A stretch of 64,000 nt of DNA from Alteromonas sp. KUL49 (GCF_006538345.1 NZ_BJKL01000006.1:1-64000); one strand, 5' to 3'. Positions 18,439 through 27,733 are shown, numbered from the stretch's first letter. Translations and numbers: made by a program. Notes: generated from the letters alone by a model not told the origin.

Positions 18439-18924
18439 ATTTTACTTCTCCTCATCATTCGACGTCGGACGAAAACATCCTGTATTTACTTTGCAGAAAC
18501 TGGGTTGTGGTTTGCATTTCCTTGGAACGAGCTGTGAGGGCTCGCACTGCATAAGCTGGTCAACAATGAACTGAAGCATGACTTGGGTGTAATTAGAGAA
18601 CTGCCTATCGAACGAATGAAGGCATGCGCAGCTGTGCTTTGTGTAGAGTACAAGTCATTCTCCTGCTGTATACGCTGTTTATTGCTGTAACCATGTCACT
18701 TGAAACCTCTACCAAACCTGATTTCGTTAGTATGATTATGACTAAATAACATTGGAGTATTTAGATTCAGGCGGGATGTTCTGTGACTACTTTTACAAGA
18801 AGCGTAGTATCCAAAAGTCTAATTGGGCAAGAAATCAGCGAAGAAATATTATACTTTTGTAGAATAAAGCCCTAACAGATGCACTTTTATAGTGCATCTG
18901 CAGGAAGAGTGAATGTCTTTGTAA
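18439..18924. other. Intergenic region upstream of the che operon
   Basis: No ORF with coding character is visible here. The part next to cheY must hold the promoter of the seven-gene che operon, but I cannot point to a clear -35/-10 or a sigma-28-like or sigma-54-like site. The far end (18876-18900) is a perfect hairpin belonging to the peroxiredoxin transcript. Confidence 0.5.
18876..18900 (-). terminator. Hairpin downstream of the peroxiredoxin gene
   Basis: CAGATGCACT (18876-18885) and AGTGCATCTG (18891-18900) are perfect 10-bp arms with a 5-nt loop, 25 bp after the stop of the peroxiredoxin gene on the minus strand. The T-tract behind it is weak (TTAGGGCTTTATT), so a terminator is likely but may be inefficient. 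Confidence 0.55.
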
Positions 18925-19467
18925 CTAGACGTGCATACCGCGTATGGGGTAGTTGTTGTCTGGGTTTCTTATCCACCCAAGACCTCGCACCAATGCTTCT
19001 AATTCTGGACGAACAAAGGGGTTATTGGAGATATCAGTTACTTGTATGTTGCCTTCAGCATTTACCACAAACAAGCCCGGCTCAGCAAAAGGGTGGTCAG
19101 TTTCTTGGGGCGAACGAGGGTCTGAAATATATACTCCTAAGGATTTCATTTGCTCTGTGGTTAACCCATAAGCCAGAGGAAAGGTAACCTCTAACTGTTC
19201 AAGATGTTGCTGAAGTTGCGCGTCGCTATCTCCAGACACTGCGATAAGGTCTACGCCAATGTCTTTAAGAGGTTTCACAAACCCTTCGAGTTGATTGAGA
19301 TACTTTGTGCACAGTGGGCAATGTCGGCCGCGATACACCACTACCATTTTCCAGTCACAGCCTTCAATAGTGTCGGTAAGGTCAACCTTAGTACCGTTTA
19401 AAAGCGTAGCTTCGGTTTTCGGAAATGGAGCGCCAGCATGAAGCTTTTGGGTGTAATGGGTAGTCAT
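18925..19467 (-). CDS. Peroxiredoxin-like protein (AhpC/TSA family)
   Basis: A 180-residue thioredoxin-fold protein. The active-site segment is VVVYRGRHCPLCTKYLNQLEGF, with Cys50 and Cys53 in a CPLC arrangement like that of the AhpC/TSA-type redoxins; LIAVSGDSDAQLQQHLE and PGLFVVNAEGNIQ complete the fold. It should reduce peroxides, or act as a thiol oxidoreductase, in the cytoplasm. It is 9 bp downstream of the quinone-reductase-like gene and is probably co-transcribed with it under the HxlR regulator encoded divergently. Confidence 0.9.
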   Translation of the reverse strand: MTTHYTQKLHAGAPFPKTEATLLNGTKVDLTDTIEGCDWKMVVVYRGRHCPLCTKYLNQLEGFVKPLKDIGVDLIAVSGDSDAQLQQHLEQLEVTFPLAYGLTTEQMKSLGVYISDPRSPQETDHPFAEPGLFVVNAEGNIQVTDISNNPFVRPELEALVRGLGWIRNPDNNYPIRGMHV

Positions 19468-19476
19468 AATGATTCC

Positions 19477-20058
19477 TTAAAAATAGGTATTAATGTGACG
19501 TTCAAATCGATTTAGATCATTTTCTACATCTGCATTTTTCATTACGTCAAAACAGGCAAAAGTGGGCAATGGTTTCATATCAAAAAACTTGAAGTTCATA
19601 TGCATAGGAAACAACAAGTCATCGACTGATTTACCCTCGAAAAACTCGTCTTTGTTGTCAAACGACTCACTTGGTGCATTAAACGTGAGTGACATCATGT
19701 ATTTGGTATTGCTCAGCGTACCTCCAGTACCATAATTTAATTTTGGTGAATCTGAGGTTCTGCCATCACCATTGCACAAAGCTCCCCCCATGCCTGCGGT
19801 GTATACCTCATCCATATATTTTTTGAATGACCAGGTGACACCCATCCAATTCACAGGCGACTGAAAAATCACAACGTCAGCCCATTGGTGATGCGCAAGC
19901 TGTTCTTCTACGTCTATGCTCTCTGACATCACAACCACTCTTGTCTCGTGGCCTTTGGCTTGTAGCAAAGTAACTGCTTTTTCCACTAACGAAGCGTTTA
20001 ACTTTCCTTCAGAAAATGGGTAGTACTGATGCCCATTAATAATAAGTACCTTACTCAT
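19477..20058 (-). CDS. MdaB-like NAD(P)H quinone oxidoreductase (flavodoxin-like)
   Basis: A 193-residue flavodoxin-like FAD enzyme. [21 protein letters not shown] is the nucleotide-binding start of the MdaB/YheR group, [28 protein letters not shown] is the central block and [21 protein letters not shown] is the usual active-site region. MdaB reduces quinones by two electrons and protects against quinone and oxidative stress. The gene is divergent from the HxlR regulator, and two repeated operator-like sites lie in the 118-bp gap. Confidence 0.9.
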   Translation of the reverse strand: MSKVLIINGHQYYPFSEGKLNASLVEKAVTLLQAKGHETRVVVMSESIDVEEQLAHHQWADVVIFQSPVNWMGVTWSFKKYMDEVYTAGMGGALCNGDGRTSDSPKLNYGTGGTLSNTKYMMSLTFNAPSESFDNKDEFFEGKSVDDLLFPMHMNFKFFDMKPLPTFACFDVMKNADVENDLNRFERHINTYF

Positions 20059-20102
20059 TTACACACTCCTAAATAAACATCGATAATGTTTGATTAACTT
20101 AG

Positions 20103-20157
20103 GTATATTTTAGTAACCTACGAACCATATTCAATTAGTATACTTTTAGTAACCTAC
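20103..20157. promoter_or_regulatory. Two HxlR-type operator repeats
   Basis: TTTTAGTAACCTAC occurs at 20108-20121 and again at 20144-20157, 36 bp apart, each preceded by GTATA. The second copy extends to TAGTA ACC TACTA, a perfect 5-bp inverted repeat with a 3-bp centre, close to the TACTA/TAGTA boxes bound by HxlR/YodB-type regulators. The sites lie between the reductase gene and the HxlR gene, so they fit control of both. Confidence 0.7.
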
Positions 20158-20176
20158 TAAATATTGAAAGGCCATT

Positions 20177-20548
20177 ATGAAAAGTCGTATAAAAACAGAG
20201 ACTAATGGGAAGAAAAAAGTTTATGACGCCTGCAAAGAACCCTGCGCAATCGAAAAAGGCATGCGACTTATCGGCGGGAAATGGAAGGGCTCGATAATCT
20301 ACCATTTGAAAGATGAGCCCGTGCGTTTTAATGATCTAGCAAGAATGCTAGGCGGCGCTTCAAAAAAGATGGTAGACCAGCGTCTAAAAGAACTTGAACA
20401 CGAGGGCATGGTCATTCGAAAAGTAATTAACGAGCGTCCAGTTGCCGTAACGTATGAACTCACCGACTTTGGGCGCTCAGCACTAAAAATACTCGAAGAC
20501 TTACGCCAATGGTCAGAGCTAAACAATATTCAATTGGCAATACCTTAA
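20177..20548 (+). CDS. HxlR-family redox/electrophile-sensing regulator
   Basis: A 123-residue winged-helix regulator. The family block CAIEKGMRLIGGKWKGSIIYHL starts with Cys23, the position of the single redox-reactive cysteine of YodB/QorR-type proteins; a second cysteine (Cys19) gives a CxxxC pair. Recognition helix and wing follow (GGASKKMVDQRLKELEHEGMV; VAVTYELTDFGRSALKIL). Such proteins repress detoxification genes until quinones, diamide or aldehydes modify the cysteine. The divergent quinone-reductase and peroxiredoxin genes are the likely targets. Confidence 0.92.
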   Translation: MKSRIKTETNGKKKVYDACKEPCAIEKGMRLIGGKWKGSIIYHLKDEPVRFNDLARMLGGASKKMVDQRLKELEHEGMVIRKVINERPVAVTYELTDFGRSALKILEDLRQWSELNNIQLAIP

Positions 20549-20587
20549 GTGTTGCGAACTCGTTGGCCGCTCAAACAAAACCTAGAC

Positions 20588-21115
20588 TTACAGGCCGCCT
20601 AATTTATTGGCATTAAAAAGTTCTATCCAATAGCCATCGGGATCTTTAATAAAGGCGATTTCTTTCATAGAACCATCAGTAGGTCGTTTTTGAAAAGTCA
20701 CTTCTAGTGCTTCAAACCGTTCACAGGCCGCTTCAAGATCAGGGACGTGAAAGCCGATGTGTCCAAAGCCTCGAGGTTCGCTATTTCCGTTGTGATATTG
20801 GGTGTTTTCAGCGGTATCTCCCCAGTTGTGGGTCAGCTCTAACATGGCAGGTCGCCCAAAAGTCTGTGCTGTGCGCTCACGTGCATCGTTACTAATATCT
20901 GAAAAATCATCACCTGTAGTAAGAAAGTACAGACTGAACTTCATAGCTTCAAAGTCCAAACGCTTTAGCAAGGTCATTCCCATAATACGGGTATAGAAAT
21001 CGAGTGACCTGATAGGGTCGGCAACACGCAACATGGTTTGATTAAACACATAACCAAAAGTGGCTGGGTCTCGTTGTTCGCACAAACCCTCGGCTCTCTC
21101 AAAGTGACGACTCAT
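20588..21115 (-). CDS. gloA: Lactoylglutathione lyase (glyoxalase I)
   Basis: A 175-residue glyoxalase I of the longer (about 180-residue, eukaryote/Pseudomonas-like) form. The metal ligands fall in the usual places: Gln in [18 protein letters not shown], Glu in [10 protein letters not shown], His in [12 protein letters not shown] and Glu in [14 protein letters not shown]. It converts the methylglyoxal-glutathione hemithioacetal to lactoylglutathione. Together with the HxlR, quinone reductase and peroxiredoxin genes it forms an electrophile-defence neighbourhood; it converges on hxlR and is not in the same operon. Confidence 0.95.
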   Translation of the reverse strand: MSRHFERAEGLCEQRDPATFGYVFNQTMLRVADPIRSLDFYTRIMGMTLLKRLDFEAMKFSLYFLTTGDDFSDISNDARERTAQTFGRPAMLELTHNWGDTAENTQYHNGNSEPRGFGHIGFHVPDLEAACERFEALEVTFQKRPTDGSMKEIAFIKDPDGYWIELFNANKLGGL

Positions 21116-21150
21116 ACCATTTTTCCTTTATAAATTGATACAGATGATAA

Positions 21151-21756
21151 CTAAGATAACTTACCCCAGACTGACTTGTTATCGCCTTTAATACTCGGTT
21201 TTTGTTCATTATTTTGAGACGCTGGTTTTTGCTTGGCTTTGGGTTTAGGCTTCGCTGTCGATTTTAGCTCCGCGCTTTTCTGTGATCCTTCTGAGCGATA
21301 CTTTTTCACCATACCTTGAAGCAGGTTACGCAACACTTGATCACCGGCTGGCTTATAGTTTCTGTGATCGGGTTTGCGAAAGAATGCCGAAAACTCACTT
21401 TTACTGATACGAAAGTCAGCAAGCTTCAACAAATGAATCATGTCGTCATCTTTGTAACTCATTGCTATGCGTATTTTTCGCATAACTTCGTTGTTACTCA
21501 AGCGCTCTTTAGCTTTAAGGATCTTTGGCGCTTCGCCTTCACGCGCGCCGCGATTTTTAATGATCAACCCATCGAGAAAAAGCGAAATGAGTTTATCGCG
21601 GCAAGGCAGGTAACCTTCCTCGTCTTCTTTTTTCATAATGGCGTGAAGATAACCAAACTCCATATCGTAGTTTGCTAACTTAAAGATACTGATTGCAGCA
21701 GTATCATTAATCGACAGGGCGTAACGCAGGCGACGCAGTACATCGTTGTGAATCAT
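21151..21756 (-). CDS. DUF1456 (YehS-like) protein
   Basis: A 201-residue protein with two copies of the DUF1456 module: residues about 3-65 (NDVLRRLRYALSINDTAAISIFKLANY) and about 88-155 (NNEVMRKIRIAMSYKDDDMIHLLKLADF). This is the E. coli YehS family, whose function is unknown. The C-terminal 45 residues are a Lys/Pro/Gln-rich tail (KPKPKAKQKPASQNNEQKP), probably disordered and longer than in E. coli. It lies 35 bp upstream of gloA on the same strand and could be co-transcribed. Confidence 0.9.
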   Translation of the reverse strand: MIHNDVLRRLRYALSINDTAAISIFKLANYDMEFGYLHAIMKKEDEEGYLPCRDKLISLFLDGLIIKNRGAREGEAPKILKAKERLSNNEVMRKIRIAMSYKDDDMIHLLKLADFRISKSEFSAFFRKPDHRNYKPAGDQVLRNLLQGMVKKYRSEGSQKSAELKSTAKPKPKAKQKPASQNNEQKPSIKGDNKSVWGKLS

Positions 21757-21880
21757 TTATTCATGCCAAAATGGAGGGGTTGTGAAAGTGTGGAGACTAG
21801 CTTAATTAGCCGGAATATTCACTGTTTTGGCAAAGATAATTTGAGGGGAAGGTGATAATACTTCCCCGATATCTGCGATA

Positions 21881-22387
21881 TTAGAACGTAAATTTCGCGC
21901 CAAAGCTTAGTAAATCAGTGCCATCGAAAGACTCATAAGAAACTTCCAACCAAGCGGTGTCAGAAACCATATAGCCTAGACCAGCACCATAGCCAAACTC
22001 CCAGTCAGAATCAGCTGAGATTGAAAAGCCCCCAGCACTGCCAGTAAGTTCAACTTTGCCATATGAAGGCACCAAGTATGCATATACGCCCTCACCTAAC
22101 ATCGTCTGCGCTTTTACAGACAATGCATAGAAGTTATCTAGTTCAACATCTATTCCAGATACTTCATCATCCTGAAGACCAATACCATAGCGAAGCTGAG
22201 GAGTGAGAGATACCGATTCAGTTAGGTCAAACTGATAACCACCTGAAACCATTAGACCGCCTAGGCTTAAATCAACGCCGTCGTCACTGTCTGAGAAATT
22301 GCCGAAACCAACGCCTAGTTCCCAATTTGCAGACGCTGATAGTGAAGTTCCAAGAATAGCCGCAGCTAGAAGTGCTTTTTTAAACAT
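21881..22387 (-). CDS. Outer-membrane beta-barrel protein
   Basis: I set the start at the ATG at 22387, because AAGGA is 6 nt upstream and the product opens with a clean signal peptide (MFKKALLAAAILGTSLSASA); the frame stays open to 22462 without a signal in front. The mature chain of about 148 residues alternates hydrophobic and polar residues (NWELGVGFGNF, GLMVSGGYQFDL, PQLRYGIGL, WEFGYGAGLGYMV, WLEVSYESFDG) and ends in FGAKFTF with a terminal Phe, the usual barrel signal. It resembles the small OmpA/OmpW-like eight-strand barrels. Function unknown. Confidence 0.82.
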   Translation of the reverse strand: MFKKALLAAAILGTSLSASANWELGVGFGNFSDSDDGVDLSLGGLMVSGGYQFDLTESVSLTPQLRYGIGLQDDEVSGIDVELDNFYALSVKAQTMLGEGVYAYLVPSYGKVELTGSAGGFSISADSDWEFGYGAGLGYMVSDTAWLEVSYESFDGTDLLSFGAKFTF

Positions 22388-22547
22388 TGTCATTCCTTTT
22401 ATTAGTAGATAGTCATTGGGACGCTTCATTGGGATGGTTTCGTTCAGGCCTTGAAGCAACACTAATTGTGTAGTGGTAAAGAGCTATTGTGTCGAAAAAC
22501 CATTCGCAGCTACAGAATCCATCTATTCCTTTGCTCGAGGAATCGTC

Positions 22548-22573
22548 CCTGCCCCAACTCATGTCGGGGCAGG
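22548..22573. terminator. GC-rich inverted repeat downstream of the RND operon
   Basis: CCTGCCCC (22548-22555) and GGGGCAGG (22566-22573) are perfect arms with a 10-nt loop, about 50 bp past the RND transporter stop. The T-rich flank (CATTTTC) is on the plus-strand side, so as a terminator for the minus-strand operon it lacks its T-tract. Confidence 0.35.
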
Positions 22574-22626
22574 CATTTTCTATAAATAAGATAAAGAATT
22601 CAAAGAGATTTAAACAATGTTACAAA

Positions 22627-25600
22627 TTAGCTTGCTGTTGCCGCTTGCAAAGTTTCCTCAAACTCAGCCTCACCTTTGTGGTCTTTCGCTAAAATTTGGT
22701 ATAGCAAGGGCAGTACAATCAAAGTAAAGAAAGTACCAATCAACATACCTGCAACCAATATAATACCTATGCTGTTTCGCGCCTCTGCACCTGCGCCAGT
22801 CACGAGTACTAACGGGAAATGCCCAAGCACAGTTGCACCGGTTGTCATCAGTATGGGGCGCAATCGAGTTGCCGCTGCGCCTTTCACTGCATCGAGCTTT
22901 GATTTACCCTCTAGCTGTAGCTGATTAGCAAATTCCACAATAAGAATGCCGTTTTTAGCGATAAGCCCTATCAAGGTAATCAAGCCTATTTGGCTGTAAA
23001 TATTGATAGAAGTCAGAGACAAGAACGGCAGCATCAAAGCACCAGACAAAGCCAACGGCGCACAGCCCAACAACACAACAAGCGGATCGCGGAAACTGTT
23101 GAACTGTATAGTGAGTAAGAAATACACCACTATCATCGCCACCAGTAATACACCTACCATGGTGTTACCTTCTTTGCGTAGCTGACGTGACTCACCAGCA
23201 TAGTCAATAGAGTACTGTTCGGGTAGAACGTCTGCAGCAATGGCTTCTATACTCGACAAAGCTTGCTCTTTAGTAATATGAGGCAATACACCACCCAATA
23301 TTCTGAAAGAGCTTTGCTGATTAAATGAACCCAATACCCGAGGGCCAGTGTAACTGTCGAGGGTAGCGAACGCCGATACAGGAACCAGACTTCCGCTATC
23401 GGTACGTATCTTCATATCGAGAATGTTTTCAGGGTTGTAACGCTGCGCGTCGCCAACAATGGGGATTACTCGATATGCCTTACCGTCTTTATTAAAGTAG
23501 TTAGCAAAGTTATTCGACATCAGAATGCTGAGCTGGTCATTCACCGACTGCAAATTGAGCCCCAAGTCTGCCAATAGATCTTTGTTAATGTTGAGCTCGG
23601 CCTGTGGCAGATCGATTTTCAAGTCGGTATTCACAAACATGAAATTACCCGTAGCCACCGCCTGCTGAATAATCTCATCAGCGTACTGTTTCATGGTGAC
23701 TGGGTCGTCGTTGGCACGAAGTACAACTTCGACGTCGAACTGTCCAGCGGTTGGTAGTGACGCAGGTAAAATGGGGAACAAGGTCAACCCTGTCACACTG
23801 CCTAGTCGGCCATAAAGGTCGGGTAATAGTTCATGTACTGAATGCTCGCGCTGTTCATACGGCAGTAGTTCAACACCACCGAAACCCGCAGCAGCAGTAA
23901 CGATTTGCCAAGTAAATTGACCACCCTCTGTGGCATTCATTACCGCGGCAGTGTCGTTCATAGCCAACGCTGTATAAGCCTGAGACGATTCTGGCGGTGC
24001 TTCAACAATGACCTGAATAGCACTTTGATCTTCAATAGGTGCCAGTTCTTGTTGCGACAGCATGTAAAACGGCGCACTCAATACTGAAAACATAAAAGCA
24101 ATAAAGAACACCTGTGCGCGCCAGCTAAACAGCTTACCGAGCGCTTTGGTGTAACCGGCCTGCAATCGATCAAAATAGCCATTCACCATACGTGTAAGTT
24201 TGCCTTCTTTACCCCCTTCAGGGCTAACATAGGCGCTCATGATAGGCGACAGAGTTACCGCAACAACACCTGAAATGAGTACAGCAATAGCCAATGTGAA
24301 GGCGAACTCTCGGAACAAGAACCCTGTTAATCCGGTTAAAAAGCCAATGGGGGCATACACAGCCGCAAGCGTCAGTGTCATGGCGATCACAGGTACCAAT
24401 AGTTGACGAGAGCTGATGAGCGCCGCTTGAAGTCTTGGTTTACCGGCACGCATGTGACGAGCCACGTTTTCTACCACAACAATAGCGTCGTCTACGACTA
24501 ACCCCACAGACAGTACAATGGCCAGAATAGTGAGTAAGTTCAGTGAAAAGCCCATAATTGAGATCACCGCAATAGCACCTAACACTGAAATAGGAATAGT
24601 CACCAACGGTACCAATGCCGTTCTAAAGCTACCCATCATGGCGAGAATAACAATACCTACTAGAAGCACCGTTTCGATAAGGGTAGAGAATATCTCTTTG
24701 ATGGAATCACGCATGTACAAGGTGCCATCATAGCCTGTGCGGATGAACATACCGTCAGGTAGTACTTCATTGATTTGCTCAAGCTTCACGTAAAGAGCAT
24801 CACCAATATCAATTTCATTCGCACCCGGCAATGCCCATACCGCGAGGAATACAGTATTGCGGTCGTCCAATCTTGCCGTGACCATACCCTCGGCTTCACC
24901 AATAGTAATGTCTGCTACCGCACCCAAACGAAGCTGAGCACCATTAGACTCGTCGATAATAAGGTTCTGGAAATCTTCAATCGTTGCAAGGCTGGTGTTT
25001 GCCATCAGATCGATTCGCTGGCGATCATTCTCGCTGTAACCCAAGGTGGCAATGGTATTGTTTGCTTGCAATGCGCTGAATACGTCGGTGGCACTGAGGT
25101 TGTATACCGCAAGTTTGTCTGGGTCTAACCACACACGCATTGCTGGGTTGCGCCCACCTTCTAACGTGACTCTTTGTACCCCTTTGATATCGCTGATCAC
25201 AGGTACAACGTTACGTGTTAGGTAGTCGCTCACTTCACTGCGTGGTAAGCCTTCAGATTCCACATCCAAGTAAAACACTGCGTAAGGGCTGTCTGCACGA
25301 ATGATTTCAATAGACGGGTCTTCAGCCCCTGTTGGCAACTCAAACTTAATTTGATTAAGTTTGGTCGTAAGATCAGCTAGTGCATCGGTCGTACTGTGAT
25401 TAAGCTCTAACCACGCGGTGACTTTACTCAATCCAGAGGTAGTAATTGAATCAACATAGTCAACGCCGGGTACAGTGGATGTCACACGCTCAATAGGTTC
25501 GGTAACATAGCCTTTTACCACATCAGCAGACGCGCCCGTGTAAACCGTATTGATAACCAGTGAGGCACTTTCGATTTTCGGATACTGCTGCACAGATATG

Positions 25601-25716
25601 GTTCGAGCAGCATTTAATCCAGCAAGGATGATAAGCACAGACAGTACAATAGCGAGCACTGGCCGTGTTACAAACACATCCATCACTGAAGGTTTATCTT
25701 CATGATGCGCGCTCAT
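22627..25716 (-). CDS. RND multidrug efflux transporter (HAE1/AcrB-like inner-membrane pump)
   Basis: A 1029-residue RND permease, the usual length. It has the first helix (PVLAIVLSVLIILAGLNAART), the large periplasmic loops, helix 4 with GLVVDDAIVVVENVARHM carrying the paired aspartates of the proton relay, and the C-terminal half ending in LRPILMTTGATVLGHFPLVL and the last helix. It exports drugs or other toxic compounds by proton exchange, together with the adaptor encoded just upstream (4-bp ATGA overlap) and an outer-membrane TolC-like channel that is not in the window. Confidence 0.95.
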   Translation of the reverse strand: MSAHHEDKPSVMDVFVTRPVLAIVLSVLIILAGLNAARTISVQQYPKIESASLVINTVYTGASADVVKGYVTEPIERVTSTVPGVDYVDSITTSGLSKVTAWLELNHSTTDALADLTTKLNQIKFELPTGAEDPSIEIIRADSPYAVFYLDVESEGLPRSEVSDYLTRNVVPVISDIKGVQRVTLEGGRNPAMRVWLDPDKLAVYNLSATDVFSALQANNTIATLGYSENDRQRIDLMANTSLATIEDFQNLIIDESNGAQLRLGAVADITIGEAEGMVTARLDDRNTVFLAVWALPGANEIDIGDALYVKLEQINEVLPDGMFIRTGYDGTLYMRDSIKEIFSTLIETVLLVGIVILAMMGSFRTALVPLVTIPISVLGAIAVISIMGFSLNLLTILAIVLSVGLVVDDAIVVVENVARHMRAGKPRLQAALISSRQLLVPVIAMTLTLAAVYAPIGFLTGLTGFLFREFAFTLAIAVLISGVVAVTLSPIMSAYVSPEGGKEGKLTRMVNGYFDRLQAGYTKALGKLFSWRAQVFFIAFMFSVLSAPFYMLSQQELAPIEDQSAIQVIVEAPPESSQAYTALAMNDTAAVMNATEGGQFTWQIVTAAAGFGGVELLPYEQREHSVHELLPDLYGRLGSVTGLTLFPILPASLPTAGQFDVEVVLRANDDPVTMKQYADEIIQQAVATGNFMFVNTDLKIDLPQAELNINKDLLADLGLNLQSVNDQLSILMSNNFANYFNKDGKAYRVIPIVGDAQRYNPENILDMKIRTDSGSLVPVSAFATLDSYTGPRVLGSFNQQSSFRILGGVLPHITKEQALSSIEAIAADVLPEQYSIDYAGESRQLRKEGNTMVGVLLVAMIVVYFLLTIQFNSFRDPLVVLLGCAPLALSGALMLPFLSLTSINIYSQIGLITLIGLIAKNGILIVEFANQLQLEGKSKLDAVKGAAATRLRPILMTTGATVLGHFPLVLVTGAGAEARNSIGIILVAGMLIGTFFTLIVLPLLYQILAKDHKGEAEFEETLQAATAS

Positions 25717-26822
25717 CGTTGGCCTCCTACCTCAGCAGAGGCTTGCAATTCAGGCGCCTGCGGATAAACCAAAATGTTCTCATACAGTTTGAACGCGCCC
25801 TCAGTAGCAATATATTCACCAGGGTTTAGACCTGACAGTACGATTTGCTTATCGTTAACACGCTCGCCAACGGTAACTTGTAGAGGTGCTGCGCGCCAGT
25901 TGTCGTTGTCGTCTTTTTGAAGCTTGTAAACAAAGTAACCGAAATGATTACGAGTGATGGCGTTGGTAGGTACAGCGACTTGCTCAATAGCTTTTGAGTA
26001 AACAAACACGCTTACCATTTGGTTGTGGCTCAATAAACCTGCGCTGTTGTCGAGTTGAGCACGGTAGCTTTGCTGGCGAGAGCCCGCGTCTAGCATAGGT
26101 TGTTTAGCAATAATTCTAGCCGTAAGTGGTGTACTGCCAGCTTGCATGGCTTCAATCACCACTTCATCGCCCACGTTAGGTTGTTCAAGGGTTTGTGGAA
26201 TGGCAAAATCAACCCAAATAACACTGTCTAAACCAATAAGTGAAGTGATTTGAGCGTTCGCATCTAGCATTTGGCCAACTTGGAATTGCTCTAACCCAAC
26301 TCGACCATTAAACGGTGCAACAACGTTCATTTTGTCAATGACTGACGCTAAGTTGTCTACTTCTGCCTTGGCAATATCCACATCTGCTTTAGCGGCATCC
26401 ACTTCACTTTGACTCGCGCGCTGTTGCTGCAACAGCGCAGACAGACGTTTGTGATTCAGTTTGGCTAATGACAATCGCGCATTGGCGGCATCTAAATTCG
26501 CTTGTTCTAAACGTGTGTCTTGACGCAACAAGAGTTGCCCTTTTTCAACCACGTCGCCGGGCTGAAAACCCACAAAAGTAATGGGGCCCGCAAATTCAGT
26601 ACTCAGCGTCAGCATTTGCGGGGCAACTAATTCACCTACCACCTTGGTGCGTTTGGCATGTTCAATGGTTTGAACATACTCACTTTGAACACTGGCGGAC
26701 GGTTCTGGAAATGACTCACCGTAAGCGACAGCCGCTTGAATTTGATTAAACTTCACGAATCCAAGTGAAACAATCACCACAGTAATAATAAAAAGGCTCG
26801 TTAGCCAACGTGTAATTTGCAT
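25713..26822 (-). CDS. RND efflux periplasmic adaptor subunit
   Basis: A 369-residue membrane fusion protein. A single N-terminal membrane anchor (SLFIITVVIVSLGFVKF) is followed by the lipoyl halves (VGFQPGDVVEKGQLLLRQD and VVAPFNGRVGLEQFQVGQML) on each side of a coiled-coil hairpin (about 110-160, LEQANLDAANARLSLAKLNHKRL), then the beta-barrel and membrane-proximal domains. It joins the inner-membrane RND pump to an outer-membrane channel. It lies 15 bp after the TetR gene and overlaps the pump gene. Confidence 0.95.
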   Translation of the reverse strand: MQITRWLTSLFIITVVIVSLGFVKFNQIQAAVAYGESFPEPSASVQSEYVQTIEHAKRTKVVGELVAPQMLTLSTEFAGPITFVGFQPGDVVEKGQLLLRQDTRLEQANLDAANARLSLAKLNHKRLSALLQQQRASQSEVDAAKADVDIAKAEVDNLASVIDKMNVVAPFNGRVGLEQFQVGQMLDANAQITSLIGLDSVIWVDFAIPQTLEQPNVGDEVVIEAMQAGSTPLTARIIAKQPMLDAGSRQQSYRAQLDNSAGLLSHNQMVSVFVYSKAIEQVAVPTNAITRNHFGYFVYKLQKDDNDNWRAAPLQVTVGERVNDKQIVLSGLNPGEYIATEGAFKLYENILVYPQAPELQASAEVGGQR

Positions 26823-26837
26823 TGTGTTACGTCCTAA

Positions 26838-27563
26838 TTAGCGAAGATTGTGTTTAACAAGTAGCGCATCAATTTGTTGCAGTGATGCATCGGTAAGTGG
26901 TGTGACCCACGGATAACTATTAATAAGGCGAACCATACTGCGGATCATTGGGTCGTCTAAGCGCAGGGGATCAAGTAGTGTGGCAGTGCCATCAATGATT
27001 TGCGGCATCTGTTGCACGCGCAATACTTGCTCGTAACCCACCGTCATTGCCCAACCACTAATGGTGAGTTCTTCGGCAAGGGTTGAGGTATCTTCTGTCG
27101 TTTTCAATTCACCGGCAGCAATACCTGTTGTAAGTGCCGTAACAAAAGCGTTTTGACACTGTTTACTCGCTTCTATGATTTGGTTATTCCACTGTGCAGA
27201 TGCACGACGTACCACCGCCTCGTTAGTCGCATAAGATTCAAGTTCATAATCAAACGGAAAATGCTGAAGTACTTTGGGCGAGAGCAAGCTCACAGCAATC
27301 ATTTTTTCTGGCGTAGTAAATGGCATGTTTAACACGGTCTCGAACAACGCCGACTTTTGTATAAACGACTCATGAGCAAGTGCCAGTACTATGTCTTCTT
27401 TGCACTGAAAAAATTTGTACACTGACCCCATTGATAGTCCTGCCAACTTGGCGACTTTTGCCATACCAAAATCAGTGACTGAGGTTTCAGTAATGCAATC
27501 AACCGCAGCCTCAAGTATGAGCTTTTGTTGCTCTTCTGGGCTGAATTTTGGTGCTGGTGCCAT
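26838..27563 (-). CDS. TetR-family regulator of the efflux operon
   Basis: A 241-residue protein with an N-terminal TetR helix-turn-helix (about 10-60; QKLILEAAVDCITETSVTDFGMAKVAKLAGLSMGSVYKFF), where MAKVAKLAGLSMGSVYKFF is the family-typical recognition segment, and a variable ligand-binding C-terminal domain. First gene of the regulator-adaptor-pump operon. Autorepression of the whole operon is inferred from the perfect 17-bp inverted repeat 62 bp before its start. Confidence 0.93.
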   Translation of the reverse strand: MAPAPKFSPEEQQKLILEAAVDCITETSVTDFGMAKVAKLAGLSMGSVYKFFQCKEDIVLALAHESFIQKSALFETVLNMPFTTPEKMIAVSLLSPKVLQHFPFDYELESYATNEAVVRRASAQWNNQIIEASKQCQNAFVTALTTGIAAGELKTTEDTSTLAEELTISGWAMTVGYEQVLRVQQMPQIIDGTATLLDPLRLDDPMIRSMVRLINSYPWVTPLTDASLQQIDALLVKHNLR

Positions 27564-27624
27564 GCTATTTCTCCACTATCAATAACTTAGGTAAGCGTAA
27601 GCTTGACAACGCTACCTGAAAAAC

Positions 27625-27661
27625 TTGAACCATATTCGAATATCATTCGAATATGGTTCAA
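27625..27661. promoter_or_regulatory. Perfect 17-bp palindrome, likely TetR operator
   Basis: TTGAACCATATTCGAAT (27625-27641) and ATTCGAATATGGTTCAA (27645-27661) are exact reverse complements with ATC between them. Length, symmetry and place (62 bp upstream of the TetR gene) are those of an operator for two regulator dimers. The inner CATATTCGAATATG could also be a core site. Confidence 0.75.
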
Positions 27662-27706
27662 ATAGTAGCACATGCAATAGAAATTGAAACCGATCCCGCA
27701 CAAATT

Positions 27707-27733
27707 TATTGGTTATATAAAAGATCATTGGGT
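27707..27733 (+). promoter_or_regulatory. TATTGGT-type element upstream of the GH16 gene
   Basis: TATTGGTTATATAAAAG at 27707 followed by ATTGGG at 27727, about 106 bp before the GH16 gene start. It is similar to the element ahead of the alginate-locus receptor (TATTGGTAATATAAAG at 50383), but the second half-site is at 19 bp instead of 22 and ends in GGG, so it may be unrelated. Confidence 0.35.
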
